From the NCBI GenBank assembly GCA_900617975.1, contig UZAE01013404.1, positions 1 to 18,238 on the forward strand: a stretch of 18,238 nucleotides of DNA, in the 5' to 3' direction. Positions 1 to 9,315 of this stretch are shown in pieces (the first letter of the stretch is position 1; each line of letters begins with the position of its first letter). The DNA comes from Rodentolepis nana. Lineage: Eukaryota; Platyhelminthes; Cestoda; Cyclophyllidea; Hymenolepididae. Made by a program: the position numbers and the translations under genes. The notes beneath the pieces were generated by a model. The model had not been told where the DNA came from. It saw only the letters and a list, made by a program, of their open reading frames with translations, and did not search any database.

Positions 1-434
1 TGAACAACTCGAAAAACTGGAGGATGCAATTGAAGATAAGCGGCCGGCATTATCAAATCGGCGGAAGGGTGTTGTTTTCCACACATGTTTGGTTACTCGG
101 CAAAAATGATTGGAACTGGGTTGGGATGTTTTGTCACACCCACCATATAGCCCTGACCTTGCGCCTTCGGATTATCATTTGTTTCGTCCCATGCAAAACT
201 CTTTAAATGGTAAAATGTTTAACAACGCGGATGATGTCGGATCACACCTAATTAAGTTTTTTAATATCAAAGACCAGACATTTTACGAACGGGGAATTTT
301 TACTCTGCCAGAATGATGGAAAAGGTCATCGACAAGAACGGCCAATATCTAATTGAATAAAGTTATATTTTTAAACAAAAATTCCGAATTTGCCTTCTTA
401 TTTGAAATCGGCAATGACTTAGTTGCCCACTTAA
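1..434 (+). mobile_element. mariner transposon, 3' end, decayed
   Basis: This is the right-hand end of a mariner-type DNA transposon. It runs from inside the transposase gene through a short AT-rich tail. The tail reads GGCAATGACTTAGTTGCC at about 410-427, which resembles mariner terminal inverted repeats as I remember them, particularly of the cecropia group. The element probably ends near 434, followed by a TA that would be the target site. The left part lies outside the window, so the two inverted repeats cannot be compared. The transposase is broken several times (separate entry), so the copy cannot move itself. It lies downstream of the cadherin gene. The mariner call is secure; the subfamily and exact right boundary are less so. 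Confidence 0.85.
2..360 (+). pseudogene. mariner transposase C-terminal fragment, inactivated
   Basis: The reading frame from base 2 gives the C-terminal third of a mariner transposase, the enzyme that cuts and pastes the element through a DDD catalytic triad. Visible family motifs are RPALSNRR, LVTRQK, LGWDVL and PPYSPDLAPSDYHLF; the D of YSPD is the third catalytic aspartate. Four lesions are visible. First, the segment that normally carries the second catalytic aspartate (a DNARPH-type motif after VVFH) is absent at about 82/83, consistent with an in-frame loss of about 21 bp. Second, there is a TGA stop at 107-109. Third, there is a second TGA at 314-316, where family members usually have Arg before Trp. 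Fourth, a one-base shift at about 320-325 moves the ending (VIDKNGQY) into another frame, which closes with TAA at 358-360. The fragment is clearly nonfunctional. Confidence 0.88.
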
Positions 435-1447
435 TAGATGTTATATAATTAGTTGTACTTATGATATTTCAATATTTGCCATAAAGTTTACGTTAAAATT
501 TCCCATAATGTCAGAATGTTGAAAGGATTTCAGTTATAGGAAATGATTTAAAGTTCGTTATATATCAAATAGCGAAGTATTCTGAAATTCAGCATTTATC
601 CAACAGTACCTTTTTACTATTAATCATTGAGCTAGAATATTTTGTAAGGACTCTCATAATGTTAACGCAGTTAGCTAATTAAGCAAATTATAACTATCAC
701 TTGTGTTCTCGGGTGAAATCAGACATCCACTTTTGTGCTCACTGTGATCACCTGCCAAGTTCCTAAAAGGAGTCTCCAATTTCCTGCTGTCATGACTATT
801 AGGATCATGAACTAAGAGCCACAAACATCTTAGTACACCTCATTGGGTTCCAAATGAACCATATGTGCCTAGTTTGGAAGTATACACTTCTTCTATCTTA
901 CTTTCGTGATTCCTAGTCTTTTCCACATTACCACTGCTTACAATAACCTTGCACTCTTTCATGTTCCTGTTGTCGTTGTGAAGTTTCATTGTAGACGGAT
1001 GATATTGTCGGAGGTATAACTTTGAAGAAATTATTTGACTTAACTGCTACTCGATACCTAAGAATTTCTAACCTTCTCGTCCAATCTTTGCTACACCCGC
1101 CAATCCTTATCTTTGATTCCAACAAAAGGCTTCATGTTCTTAAAAAGCGAACAGGTTTCGTTGAGCAACCTAAATGGTTGCCTTTAGAGCTCAAAGCCAC
1201 TAAATGAGAACCAAAGTATTAGGAATTTATTGCCTTCCGCAAAAGCCGAACTAAACAGCTACTAATGCATAATTTAAATAAGTCCTTTCGGCTTTTTAGC
1301 CTTAAACCTACGAACAACATGATACAGAAGCTATGTAATATATGCGCCCTATAGCTCCTATCTACTCAGGCTTAGCTTTCAGAGAGTAGCTCACGAAAGT
1401 GATGAAACTAGACAGTCTCTTTAAGTGTAATTTATTTGCCCTTTATA
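435..1447. other. anonymous flank, no supported gene
   Basis: This stretch lies between the mariner remnant and the first SINE-like copy. The first 250 bases are AT-rich and featureless. From about 700 to 1250 the base composition is less AT-rich and the minus strand holds a 65-codon open frame (928-1125) that I do not recognise. Neighbouring frames show short open pieces broken by stops, so it could be an old eroded transposon. No splice sites or family motif support a gene here. Confidence 0.5.
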
Positions 1448-1785
1448 CACGGGGTGCGCAATGGACTTGCCTCCATGTGGTGCACCCTAGGCAACGTATT
1501 CTCATACGGCAAAAAAGTCTACTAACCGCAAGTTGACTTCCCACTTCAAACTACCATGACCCCACTGAATGTCAAATTCAACCACTTCAACAGTACTCAT
1601 TTTACCTTTTCTCTGCCTTTGTGTCTGTTTGCCTCTATTACATCTGTGAGTCATTATTCTGTCCCCCCTCTCGACGTTTCGTCACTTTGATGTTCCTCCT
1701 CATCTCTGTGAAGCCCCGAATTCAGCTGAAGGGCTAATGATAACTATCAAAACGCCTGCCATTTGATATAAATAAATAAATATTT
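1448..1785 (+). mobile_element. SINE-like element, copy A
   Basis: About 335 bp long and alignable end to end with copies B (17539-17863) and C (6498-6796, minus). It starts GGTGCGCAATGGACTT near 1453, has a pyrimidine-rich middle, and ends with GCCTGCCATTTGATATAA plus an AAAT-type tail. The last 50-60 bp match the 3' end of the LINE copies in this window, so the LINE machinery probably copied it. A possible imperfect target-site duplication flanks it: ATTTGCCCTTTATA (1434-1447) and ATTTGTGCATTATA (1782-1795), 11 of 14 matching. No convincing pol III A/B box pair is seen, so its parent RNA is unknown. An alternative is a recurrently truncated 3' UTR of another LINE subfamily. Confidence 0.65.
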
Positions 1786-4616
1786 GTGCATTATAGGAAA
1801 GGATGTGGGATTCTAGTAGAATGAACAAAATTTGTTCATATTTCATTAAATCTAATAGACTAAAAGGTTGGCTTCTGATACCCTAGGGAGGCATACATAT
1901 TCTGTTTCAAATGAATTGAGTGACAGTGAGCAATTCATATGCCATATTTTTTCTAAATCAAACTGGTGTAAACTGTCAAGAAAAAAGTGAATACGACCCC
2001 ATTACCGCTATCGATTATCCTTTTACCGGCGGCCCACATGATAAGCAAAATGGCATTTATATTACAGATATTTTTAATCCACACAGACTGTCATTGTCAG
2101 TTATCAACTCCAATTAAGTCAAACAAATTCCTTAGATACCTATATTTTCCACCCCTCCCCCAACCGTCCTTTTCTTATTTCGAATTATTGAAAGAGATAG
2201 TTAGAACTTCTGTGATTTAGCTATCACCACACCCTTGATTTTAGTGTGGAAGTGAATATTGCTAATGCGTTAGTTAATACTTTCGTTTTAAAAAAAACCG
2301 TAACAATTGAGACATTATCCTTTTCATTTGACATATCTGTCTTCTGAGCACTATGCAAGAATTCTATAAACAGTGATCATTTAAAAAATCTGGTCATTCA
2401 ATAGTTAGTAAAGTCATCACATTGCACTAAAAGAAAACTTTTAGCGCGGGTAAATATGCCTCCCGTATTGCTCATAAGTAGCTCCATCTGAAATCGTCAT
2501 GAAATGGAACACTGACATAAAAGTGAGTGATCAAATTCCAGAATCTAAGAAGTAATGCAAACACAGGTGAAAAGAAAACTTCAAGTCCTCAAATAAATGA
2601 ATCATTTCATTGCCCCGTAGTATTGTTTCTGCTGTTTGGATTCTTCAATAAAAATCTTTGAAGTTGCATTAAAAAGTAGTAATCCTCAACTACCAATTGC
2701 AATAAATCAGCATTTTTCCGAAAGTTTCATATTTAAAACATAATTAACTGCTATAAGTTGATGTTTGAATTGATAACGATATAAGTGTCATCATGGAGTA
2801 AGAATGTTCCAAGATTATTTATCATTTTGACGCAAAAGATTGCCCTATGAAAGCTGGCAAAAATAGCTATTTTGCTATTAAAAACAATGATGGATATTTT
2901 ATTTCAAAATTCACTGAATAAGGGATAGCACGCTGACCGTTACTAACTAACTAACTAAACTTTAATTATTAAATCTATTGTTACAGCTTCCGATCTGCCG
3001 CATACATGGCTTAGTTCTGTTCTCAATAGCTGTGATTTAATTCTGAATAGTTTATCGATTTTTCAAAGTCATCTACTCCCTGATAATTAATTCACAAAAT
3101 CTTCTCTTTAAATTTTACTTTTCACTTTACTGAGGCAATTTGCAGTCGAAAATCCAACATCATCACCAAAAATGGAAAAATCAAACTCACCCTTACTTTT
3201 AAATATTGTAATTGACTGGAAAGGGGTGAATTTCAGCATGCTCAATTCAATTCGCAATCTCAGAAAAGATTTTATTCTGACGTCAGTAAGTGGGAATTGT
3301 AAGCTAAAGTGCTTTTAAATGCAATATTAAAGTTGAATAATTGAAGCTATTATCTACTTGGTATTTCAAATCTCAAAGACAATCAATTACGAAATCTAAA
3401 GTCGGTTACAATTGGCAGTCTAACATTCTTCACTCATCCGGCTTATTTAATCTTGAATTCGCAATTTTATTCCCAACTTATCCTGAATGCTAACACAAAT
3501 TTTCCTAAGTGCATTTGAGTTCGACTTCGATTCAGGATAGATGAAGATAAATTTTAAGAATACAAATTTGATATATATGTATATAGCTAGTCATATGCTA
3601 CTAAAATGAATATAAGTAGTCAAAAAGAGCAAAAAGAGGAGAATGAGGATGAAAATTAAAGAAAACGATAGACATTGTAATGAGAATAGAAAGCCGTCGA
3701 ACTACTTATTTGAAAACGCCAAGAAAAAAAAACAATTTTAAAGTATTTTATTTCCGTTTGCAATATAACCTTGAATATATTAACTGAGCCATTTTGTTTT
3801 CCATCGGGAGCGAATTGTATGTAATTAGGAAAAAGAGAGGCAAAATTCGGAGCAAAATAGAAAAAAATAAGCGGCATAAAATATTTGGTTTTATTCAGAA
3901 AAATAATGCAAGGAAGCTTTGAAATTTATAATCTACTTTAGTTAATAATTATGCTGTATCGCGCTGAAAACGAAAGGATCCAATGAAACTTTGATGAATT
4001 GTATCGTGTTGAATAAAATTAATTGAGTATTTTGTTCCATTTATTTCTGAGGGATATTTGAATCAATATATTCAGGAGAAAAACAAAATTTTTCCGTATT
4101 TTTATTTCATAATAGTGTCAAATGTTGGTCTGGAATATGATTCTTGCTTACCGTATTATGCATACAATTGATACCAAGTAAAATCTCAAAATCACATTTA
4201 TAACAAAAATCCCCATCTTTTATATTTTAATCAAATTCATGGAAGACGAAAATTCAACAAAAAAATAAATCACAATTTTTCACTTTAATCTAAAAAAATA
4301 TTGTTCATTGCATTGTGAACGCCTACCATAATGCATCGGAAATACCCTAATTTGAGTTTTTGCCTGAACTAATTGCATTTTTCAAGGACTATAATGAATA
4401 CCTATTGATTTACAATAAAGCAGGCAGAATAGGGACAGCGTTGTTATCTAAATTAGTGAAGAATTAAATTGATTTCTCATTTAGTTTTCAGCTTCGTTTT
4501 CTCATAAATGGACGTCAAGCTAGTTTCCACGCCTTCTTTACGTTCAAATAACACATTGAATGAAAAGCGTGAAAAATGGCTATTGTATGTGGTAAATTCT
4601 CATAAATGCAAGACTT
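1786..4616. other. AT-rich 3' flank of the cadherin gene, no supported gene
   Basis: These 2.8 kb hold only short open frames without family motifs, domain signatures or paired splice sites. A small CTAA tetranucleotide repeat sits at 2943-2958. If the cadherin stop at 4619-4617 is correct, the part nearest 4616 is its 3' UTR. AATAAA-type signals on the minus strand at 4106-4101 and 4045-4040 could end the transcript, but such hexamers are common by chance in DNA this AT-rich. If the alternative donor at 4630 is used, additional small exons could lie here; I found none that I could defend. Confidence 0.5.
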
Positions 4617-4898
4617 TTACTTATCCTTACCCGATCCAACGGGGAAATCAACAATATACTTCGTGGGAACTCCAGAGAAACTGGTCGAAGGTATCGATAG
4701 GTAGGTATCTCCCCTATTATCACAAGTAATCACCGGTGCTGGTCCAGATATATTTGAATTATGATAGACCACTTGTCGGGCTGGAGATGTGGCGTAAAGA
4801 CAATTATTCGCTTGCTGTGGGTCTCCACGGAACATTGATGGTGGAAGGGTATCGTCAGAAAAGTCGGAACCGCTGCTTTTCACAGGTTGTAGGTGGAT
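4617..4898 (-). CDS. cadherin gene, last identified exon (cytoplasmic tail)
   Basis: This exon encodes 93 residues and a TAA stop (4619-4617). It follows a 71-base intron whose acceptor is CTAATTCTAG ending at 4899, so coding resumes at ATC (4898-4896) in phase 0, reading IHLQPVKSSGSDFSDD. The sequence is polar and rich in Ser, Thr, Pro and Asn, with no membrane segment and no domain I recognise, as expected for the divergent cytoplasmic tail of a protocadherin-like receptor. Such tails usually bind cytoskeletal or signalling partners, but no known partner motif is evident. The end is uncertain: a good donor (CGG|GTAAGG, intron starting at 4630) lies four codons before the stop and would be phase 1, unlike every other junction in the gene. 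I favour the stop because it needs no further exon. Confidence 0.7.
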   Translation of the reverse strand: MHLQPVKSSGSDFSDDTLPPSMFRGDPQQANNCLYATSPARQVVYHNSNISGPAPVITCDNRGDTYLSIPSTSFSGVPTKYIVDFPVGSGKDK

Positions 4899-4969
4899 CT
4901 AGAATTAGAATTGCATTGCTTATATATTAGTGAATCATCCAAAATAAGTAGTACGTGTGGATGACTTAC
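4899..4969 (-). other. 71-nt intron of the cadherin gene
   Basis: This is a very short intron with a perfect GTAAGT donor at 4969-4964 and a CTAG acceptor ending at 4899. A branch-point-like CACTAAT lies about 30 bases before the acceptor. Length 71 is not a multiple of three, so keeping it in the mRNA changes the reading frame of the tail (see findings). It is far smaller than the three upstream introns. Confidence 0.78.
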
Positions 4970-5569
4970 ATTTTTTCCATCCAAGGCACCTTTCGATCCA
5001 GTTGAAGCTTTTAACCAGTATACCGGAGAAGAACGTTTACCTAGAGTTTCATTTGCCAAATTTTCATCCATCTTCCCACCATCACCCCAGCTACCCGAGG
5101 AACCAATGTTTATAGCCCTTGGGGTACTCTCAATAAACACGTTTTTCAAGTGTCCTTGACCACCTGGACTCATTCTATGACCTCCACGCCTAGTAGATGC
5201 GAGTAGGCTACGTCTCCTCATCCATGCAAGAATAATGAAGAGAATGAGAACAAGCATTGTGGCGATTGCTGAGAGACAAATGATTAAAATGAGAGTGTGC
5301 TCTCCACCGAAGATGCTTCCACCGATTCCTGAATCAATCCATTCTGGGTGTGATTCAGTTGGAGGTCGACGGGCATCCGTGTAAGGGAGTTGTTGATCGC
5401 GCTGATTGCGACTGGGTTTGAAGTTCTGGTTTGGTCCCTTCACGGGCGTATGATCAATTGGCTTTTTACCTGAAGGAAAAACTGATGGGCTTGGAGGTGG
5501 ACGAGAAGCATCAAGAATCACAGTTATATAGGTGAAGCTAGACAAGGATGGCGATCCGTCATCTCGAAC
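4970..5569 (-). CDS. cadherin gene, membrane-spanning exon
   Basis: This 600-base exon (200 codons, phase 0 at both ends) is bounded by a pyrimidine-rich acceptor (CTCTTCCCAAAG before 5569) and a perfect GTAAGT donor. It begins VRDDGSPSLSSF followed by YITVILD, the last strand of a cadherin repeat, then lacks a DxNDN linker, as expected for the repeat nearest the membrane. Next comes a Pro/Arg/Asn-rich extracellular stalk of about 65 residues, then one hydrophobic helix of about 25 residues (LILIICLSAIATMLVLILF and following, 5296-5222), stopped by the basic AWMRRRS. The cytoplasmic start is Gly/Ser/Arg-rich. Together this identifies a single-pass type I adhesion receptor of the cadherin superfamily, most like protocadherins. 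Orthology to a named gene cannot be decided from this window. Confidence 0.9.
5222..5296 (-). other. transmembrane helix of the cadherin
   Basis: About 25 uninterrupted hydrophobic residues start after GGEHT and end at the basic cluster MRRR, the classical positive-inside anchor. It separates the extracellular cadherin repeats and stalk, encoded upstream, from the cytoplasmic tail. Confidence 0.9.
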
Positions 5570-6497
5570 CTTTGGGAAGAGAAAAGCAAACAGTATTTAT
5601 ATAGTGTAAGACTCGGTGTTAATGAACTAAGGGTTATACTGTTAGAATTACCCTTCGGTAATTGCTATGATTGCGTAATTATTAAAACTTGGATTTGCTT
5701 TGATGAAGAAATGTATGTGTGCGTGGAGGCATTAGCTTTCACCTCAATATGGGAAAGCCCATCTACGTGAGAAAATATTAATTGGAAATAGAAAATTGTT
5801 ACCCCCTATTTACACCCTCGAGCCCCGCCCACTCGTCTGAAGAGAAATTAAGATGCTTAGTTTGGTTTAGGTGTTGTGGATATTAAGCGATTTGCTTAAA
5901 TGATGCTTTATCTTTGCTTTCTTTTTACTTGAAATTATGTGAAATGCTTATTCAGTAGTTGAATTGAGATTCAAGCATTATTACATGGTCGTTTGAAAAT
6001 ATGTAATTCACTTATTCTGCCTTTTTAAGCTAAGTAGAACAGGTGCTTTATACCATAGAAAAATTGATACATAACTTACAGACTGATAGATTTCAAACAC
6101 AAGACAAAGTGGCATAGATGAAAAAGACAGCTTAATAAATAAACAAATTGAAATAGCATTTATACAAAGGCAAAGAATAAAGTGTGGAGTGCGCAACCTT
6201 AGGAAGACTAGACAATGCAATCTCGTGCGCACTCAAATATCCTGGAAGGTGATGTTAAAAGCGTTATTGAGAAAATGGGATCATGAGTGCAGAGACCTCA
6301 CAGCCAATCAAAATTTCATAGCCGTTGGAGGTTCAGTGTATCTAAAGCCGTAGTTTCTAAGCTCATTCCAAGTGACACAATAGTCGCCATCTCAATAGAT
6401 GTACTGGAGTAAGTTCTGTTTCCTCGATATTGTTAAAGAGGCTTACCAACTTTGAGAAAAATTTCATACAAGGGAATCACACCAAAGAGATTGATGT

Positions 6498-6796
6498 ATT
6501 TGCATCAAATGGCAGGCGTTTTGATGGCTATTATTAGCCCTATAGTTGATTTGGGACTTTACAGAGGGGAAGGAACATCAAAAAGGGAAAAGTCTAGATG
6601 GGGAAACGGAAAAACGATTCACAGATGCAAAAGAGACAGACACAAAGGTAGAGAAAAGGTAAGGTGAGTACTGTAGAAGTGGTCGACTATGACATACAAT
6701 CGGATCATGGTGGTTAGAAGTCAGAAGTCAGCTGTCAGCTAATAGACTTTTTGCCGTATGAGTATACGTTGCCCAGGGTGCACCAAGTGGACCCAG
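6498..6796 (-). mobile_element. SINE-like element, copy C
   Basis: This is a third copy of the same family, on the minus strand, inside the largest cadherin intron and in the same orientation as the gene. It aligns with copies A and B from the GGTGCACCCTGGGCAAC block near its 5' end through to AACGCCTGCCATTTGATG at its 3' end (low coordinates), but lacks about 17-20 of the first bases. The likely target-site duplication is GAGATTGATGT (6487-6497) and GAGATAGATGT (6797-6807), 10 of 11 matching and abutting the element. This supports insertion by target-primed reverse transcription with slight 5' truncation. The middle is more diverged than in A and B, so it is probably an older insertion. Confidence 0.68.
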
Positions 6797-6807
6797 GAGA
6801 TAGATGT

Positions 6808-7478
6808 GATTTTGTTAGGACTTATTCATGTAGCATTCTGTTACAAAAGTCACAAAATTCATTTTCATCGGTGTATAAATCCAGTGTTGTTGAATTGGTT
6901 CTAATCTAGATCAATATTTGTTTATTTTTATTCGCTGATCTTCCAATTAATTTCATAGAGAATAACTCATTAGGTTAATTACTATTTTTTTGGATTTTTT
7001 CAAAATAAATGTCACCCCTTTTATAATTGAATAAGTTTAGGACTGAAATATAGACAGTCTCTAATGTTGTTTATTTGTTTGATTTTCTGCAAAATGCAAA
7101 TATGGAGAAAATATTACCATTTATTTTAGCTACTTGGCTTGACTACCAGCGAAACACGACTGAACAAAACAAAATTAGTCTTTGTGGTTTGTTGTCTGGT
7201 TAATGTTATTGGTTAAGGAATATATTCGGTATATGACAAGCGACCCAGGGTAACAAATTAACATTCTAATCTTGAGATGATAAACATGCGCAAGACTGTA
7301 AAAGTAAGAACACAGATAGGCCAATATAATCGCCTATTGGAAAGATATTTAATAATTGGCTTATGGAGTATTTCCCAACTTTTATATAATTAGGACGTTG
7401 TGATAAAAATCCTTTGTACCTTTCAACTTCCAAAAGGCTAGCCCATAAGGCTGAGAGTGTTACGACGTATATGTTTAT
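6808..7478. other. intronic stretch between two retroelements
   Basis: AT-rich intron sequence with no conserved coding frame or repeat structure that I can support. An open frame on the minus strand at 7266-7496 overlaps the start of LINE copy D and has no family motif. Confidence 0.5.
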
Positions 7479-7767
7479 GTCGGCACTCTCCGACATAGCC
7501 GAATGGCCAAGATTCGAAGCTGTTGCTGAGTTTAGACTACATATCGGACACGATTGCTTGGCAAAACACCTTTACAGATTGGGAGTATACACTCAACCCA
7601 CATGCCCCCTATGTAACCTACAGGAGGAAGTGGAGAAGACCCACCTGATTCGGTGTCCAGCCCTAAAGACAACGACGGAAACCCAGAGATACTGGGAAGC
7701 CAGAAGACAACTAATGAACTGCTATATATGTCCCCCCCCCCCGGTGGAGAAAGCTGAAGTAAGCTAA
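7479..7767 (+). pseudogene. LINE ORF2 C-terminus with CCHC motif (copy D)
   Basis: An intact but truncated frame reads ALSDIAEWPRFEAVAEFRL, then GHDCLAKHL, then a C-x2-C-x9-H-x3-C zinc-knuckle-like motif (CPLC...HLIRC), then YWEARRQLMNC. A run of 11 C bases (7732-7742) encodes four prolines before the end KAEVS and a TAA. This segment lies downstream of the RNase H domain in ORF2 of RNase H-bearing LINE groups (I/R1/LOA-type). There is no promoter or start codon of its own: the frame is open upstream by chance into intron sequence. It is a relic, not a gene. Copy E differs at only about a dozen of the shared residues. Confidence 0.82.
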
Positions 7768-7812
7768 GGGGCTATTGATAAATATCATAAAGCCTGCCAT
7801 TTGATATAAATA
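7479..7812 (+). mobile_element. LINE 3' end, copy D (5'-truncated non-LTR retrotransposon)
   Basis: About 330 bp of a non-LTR retrotransposon, antisense to the host gene. It starts at the CGGCACTCTCCGACAT block shared with copy E and ends in the family tail GCCTGCCATTTGATATAAAT. It carries only the last 90 or so codons of ORF2 and a short 3' UTR. Loss of everything upstream is the usual result of incomplete reverse transcription. No clear target-site duplication was found. Its 3' tail is the one shared with the SINE-like copies. Confidence 0.82.
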
Positions 7813-9200
7813 TTTCAACATGCAGTCAAGTGCAAGCGATTCCCACTTTATAAATGGCCTCTTGGTAAGAAGGTGACTCTTTTATCAATAGAAAATATTT
7901 GGGCTCAATTGTGTTTCTAGTTAACTTGTTAAATAGTCTCGTTAAGACGAGAAAATATAGCTAAGTGGGATATTAAATTTCGAAATATTATTTGAGAAAC
8001 GACATTTATAGCAATTGGCATGTAGTGCTTCACGAAAACCGCAAGTTTTCTTCGTCAACTCCTTCAAGGAAACTTGTAAAACTAAGTTAGTGCTAACAAA
8101 AACCCAAAATAAAGCTTTGCTCAATCTGTAATTGAATTTTGGCACCCCGTATTTAGCACTCTTCTTTGGCAAATTAATTCGATTTTTTGTGGAAAAATTC
8201 AATCTTCCTTAATCGCATATGTAATATCTGCCGTGAATTCAAATGCAAATTGATTTAATTAACATTTTGTGTTCTTTATACTCCCATTGAGTTAACACTC
8301 AATATAGACTTCCTGATAGAACAGAAGAAATTTACCTAAAATTTCCCTTCTTTAAGACATCCACGCTTCCTCTACCGTGTCAATTCAACAGAGAGCGTTT
8401 TCCGTCTTTTTTGACACAGTAAAATGGTCATGAAAGAGAAGAACAGCCCTTTCTCCCCTCCCTCCCTCCCATGGAGATCAAACAGTGTTTATATGTGGAT
8501 CAAATATTCGTTCTAGCCTCCTCTACGTTTATATTTTCTTTCTACTTTCTGGGAGTCGAATCAGAGCATGGAGTTGCCATCGGTAGCTGTCATAAGCGAT
8601 TCTGAAACTTGTAGCTACATTGGTGACTGTTAATCAAATATACGTTTGCGTGGAGTGAACGATTTTATGAGTTGCGTGTGAAGAGCGCCAGAGGGCAAGC
8701 CATGGCGCTGGATTCCACGGAATGGAAAATTTATTGCTGAGAGAATCATAACGTGGAATCGAACGCACGTAAATCGAGTTTGCCAGTGTCGCGCATGAAG
8801 AGCAAGTTTGTATTTTTAGAATAACATCCCGACGTAAGAACACCAGTGACTGACTGTTGGGCAAACAAGTGTTCGTAAGCATTTGAATGTTTCGGCTCTG
8901 TTACAAAAATTTCAAATGAGAAAAATGCTCGAATCCACCCGAATTCGATTGGTCGAGAAGGATTGGATAAGTTGAAAAAGGTGAAAATACCTGCAAGATT
9001 AATCAGACTACTACGATAAGAGAATCGAATTAAAAACAGAAGAAAAGATTCAAATGCATTGAATCCGTTCCTGATGTTAACCATGAATTGGAACTAATGC
9101 CAAGAATGGGGGAGTCTGCTGGAGTGATGCTTGAAGTCAACCAATATTCAAGAGGACTCGGCAAAGAAGCAAATGCGAGCGAATAATTACAGCGCAGTTA
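7813..9200. other. intron sequence, including a CpG-richer patch
   Basis: No gene is supported. The first part is ordinary AT-rich intron with a small hairpin (GAAAAC/GTTTTC) at about 8034-8050. A C/T-rich run with CCTCCCTCCC lies at about 8451-8470. From about 8570 to 9050 CpG dinucleotides are noticeably denser than in the surroundings (for example AGAGCGCC, ATGGCGCTGG, CGAACGCACG). The minus strand has a 112-codon open frame at 8746-9084 without recognisable motifs. This patch could be regulatory or an old insertion. Confidence 0.45.
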
Positions 9201-9315
9201 CTTCCTCTCTCTCGCTCTCTCGAGTTGACCAAACAAACATAATTGTTGAAAGATAAGGAAATAGGAAACATGAATGACGAAAAGGGGAAAGAGTGGGGGG
9301 GGGGAGGAGAGAGAG
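9201..9315. repeat. CT tract and G/GA tract facing each other
   Basis: A CT-rich run (CCTCTCTCTCGCTCTCTCGAG, from about 9204) and a G10 run followed by AGGAGAGAGAGAG (9295-9315) lie about 70 bases apart. They are complementary in part and could pair as a long hairpin, or simply be independent purine/pyrimidine microsatellites. Confidence 0.7.

Noticed and set aside
1920..2220. Two overlapping plus-strand open frames of 65 and 77 codons
   Set aside because: Low-complexity hydrophobic and polar residues, no motif, no splice sites or start context, and each is the other's frame shadow.
2943..2958. (CTAA)4 as a telomere-like or transposon terminal repeat
   Set aside because: Four units only, not a telomeric unit in known arthropods (TTAGG), and no element borders it.
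4508..4930. Plus-strand open frames over the cadherin tail exon
   Set aside because: They are antisense shadows of the exon at 4898-4617; the minus-strand reading has splice signals and fits the rest of the gene.
8693..8702. GAGGGCAAGC and preceding CGCCA as a CTCF-like site
   Set aside because: The match to the known consensus is partial and missing bases; a single weak match is not evidence.
8925..8935. GCTCGAATCC resembling a tRNA B box
   Set aside because: No A box or acceptor stem at the right distance, so no cloverleaf can be drawn.
8746..9084. 112-codon minus-strand frame as a gene or cadherin exon
   Set aside because: No cadherin signature, no known family motif, lies within a well-supported intron, and has no matching splice pair.
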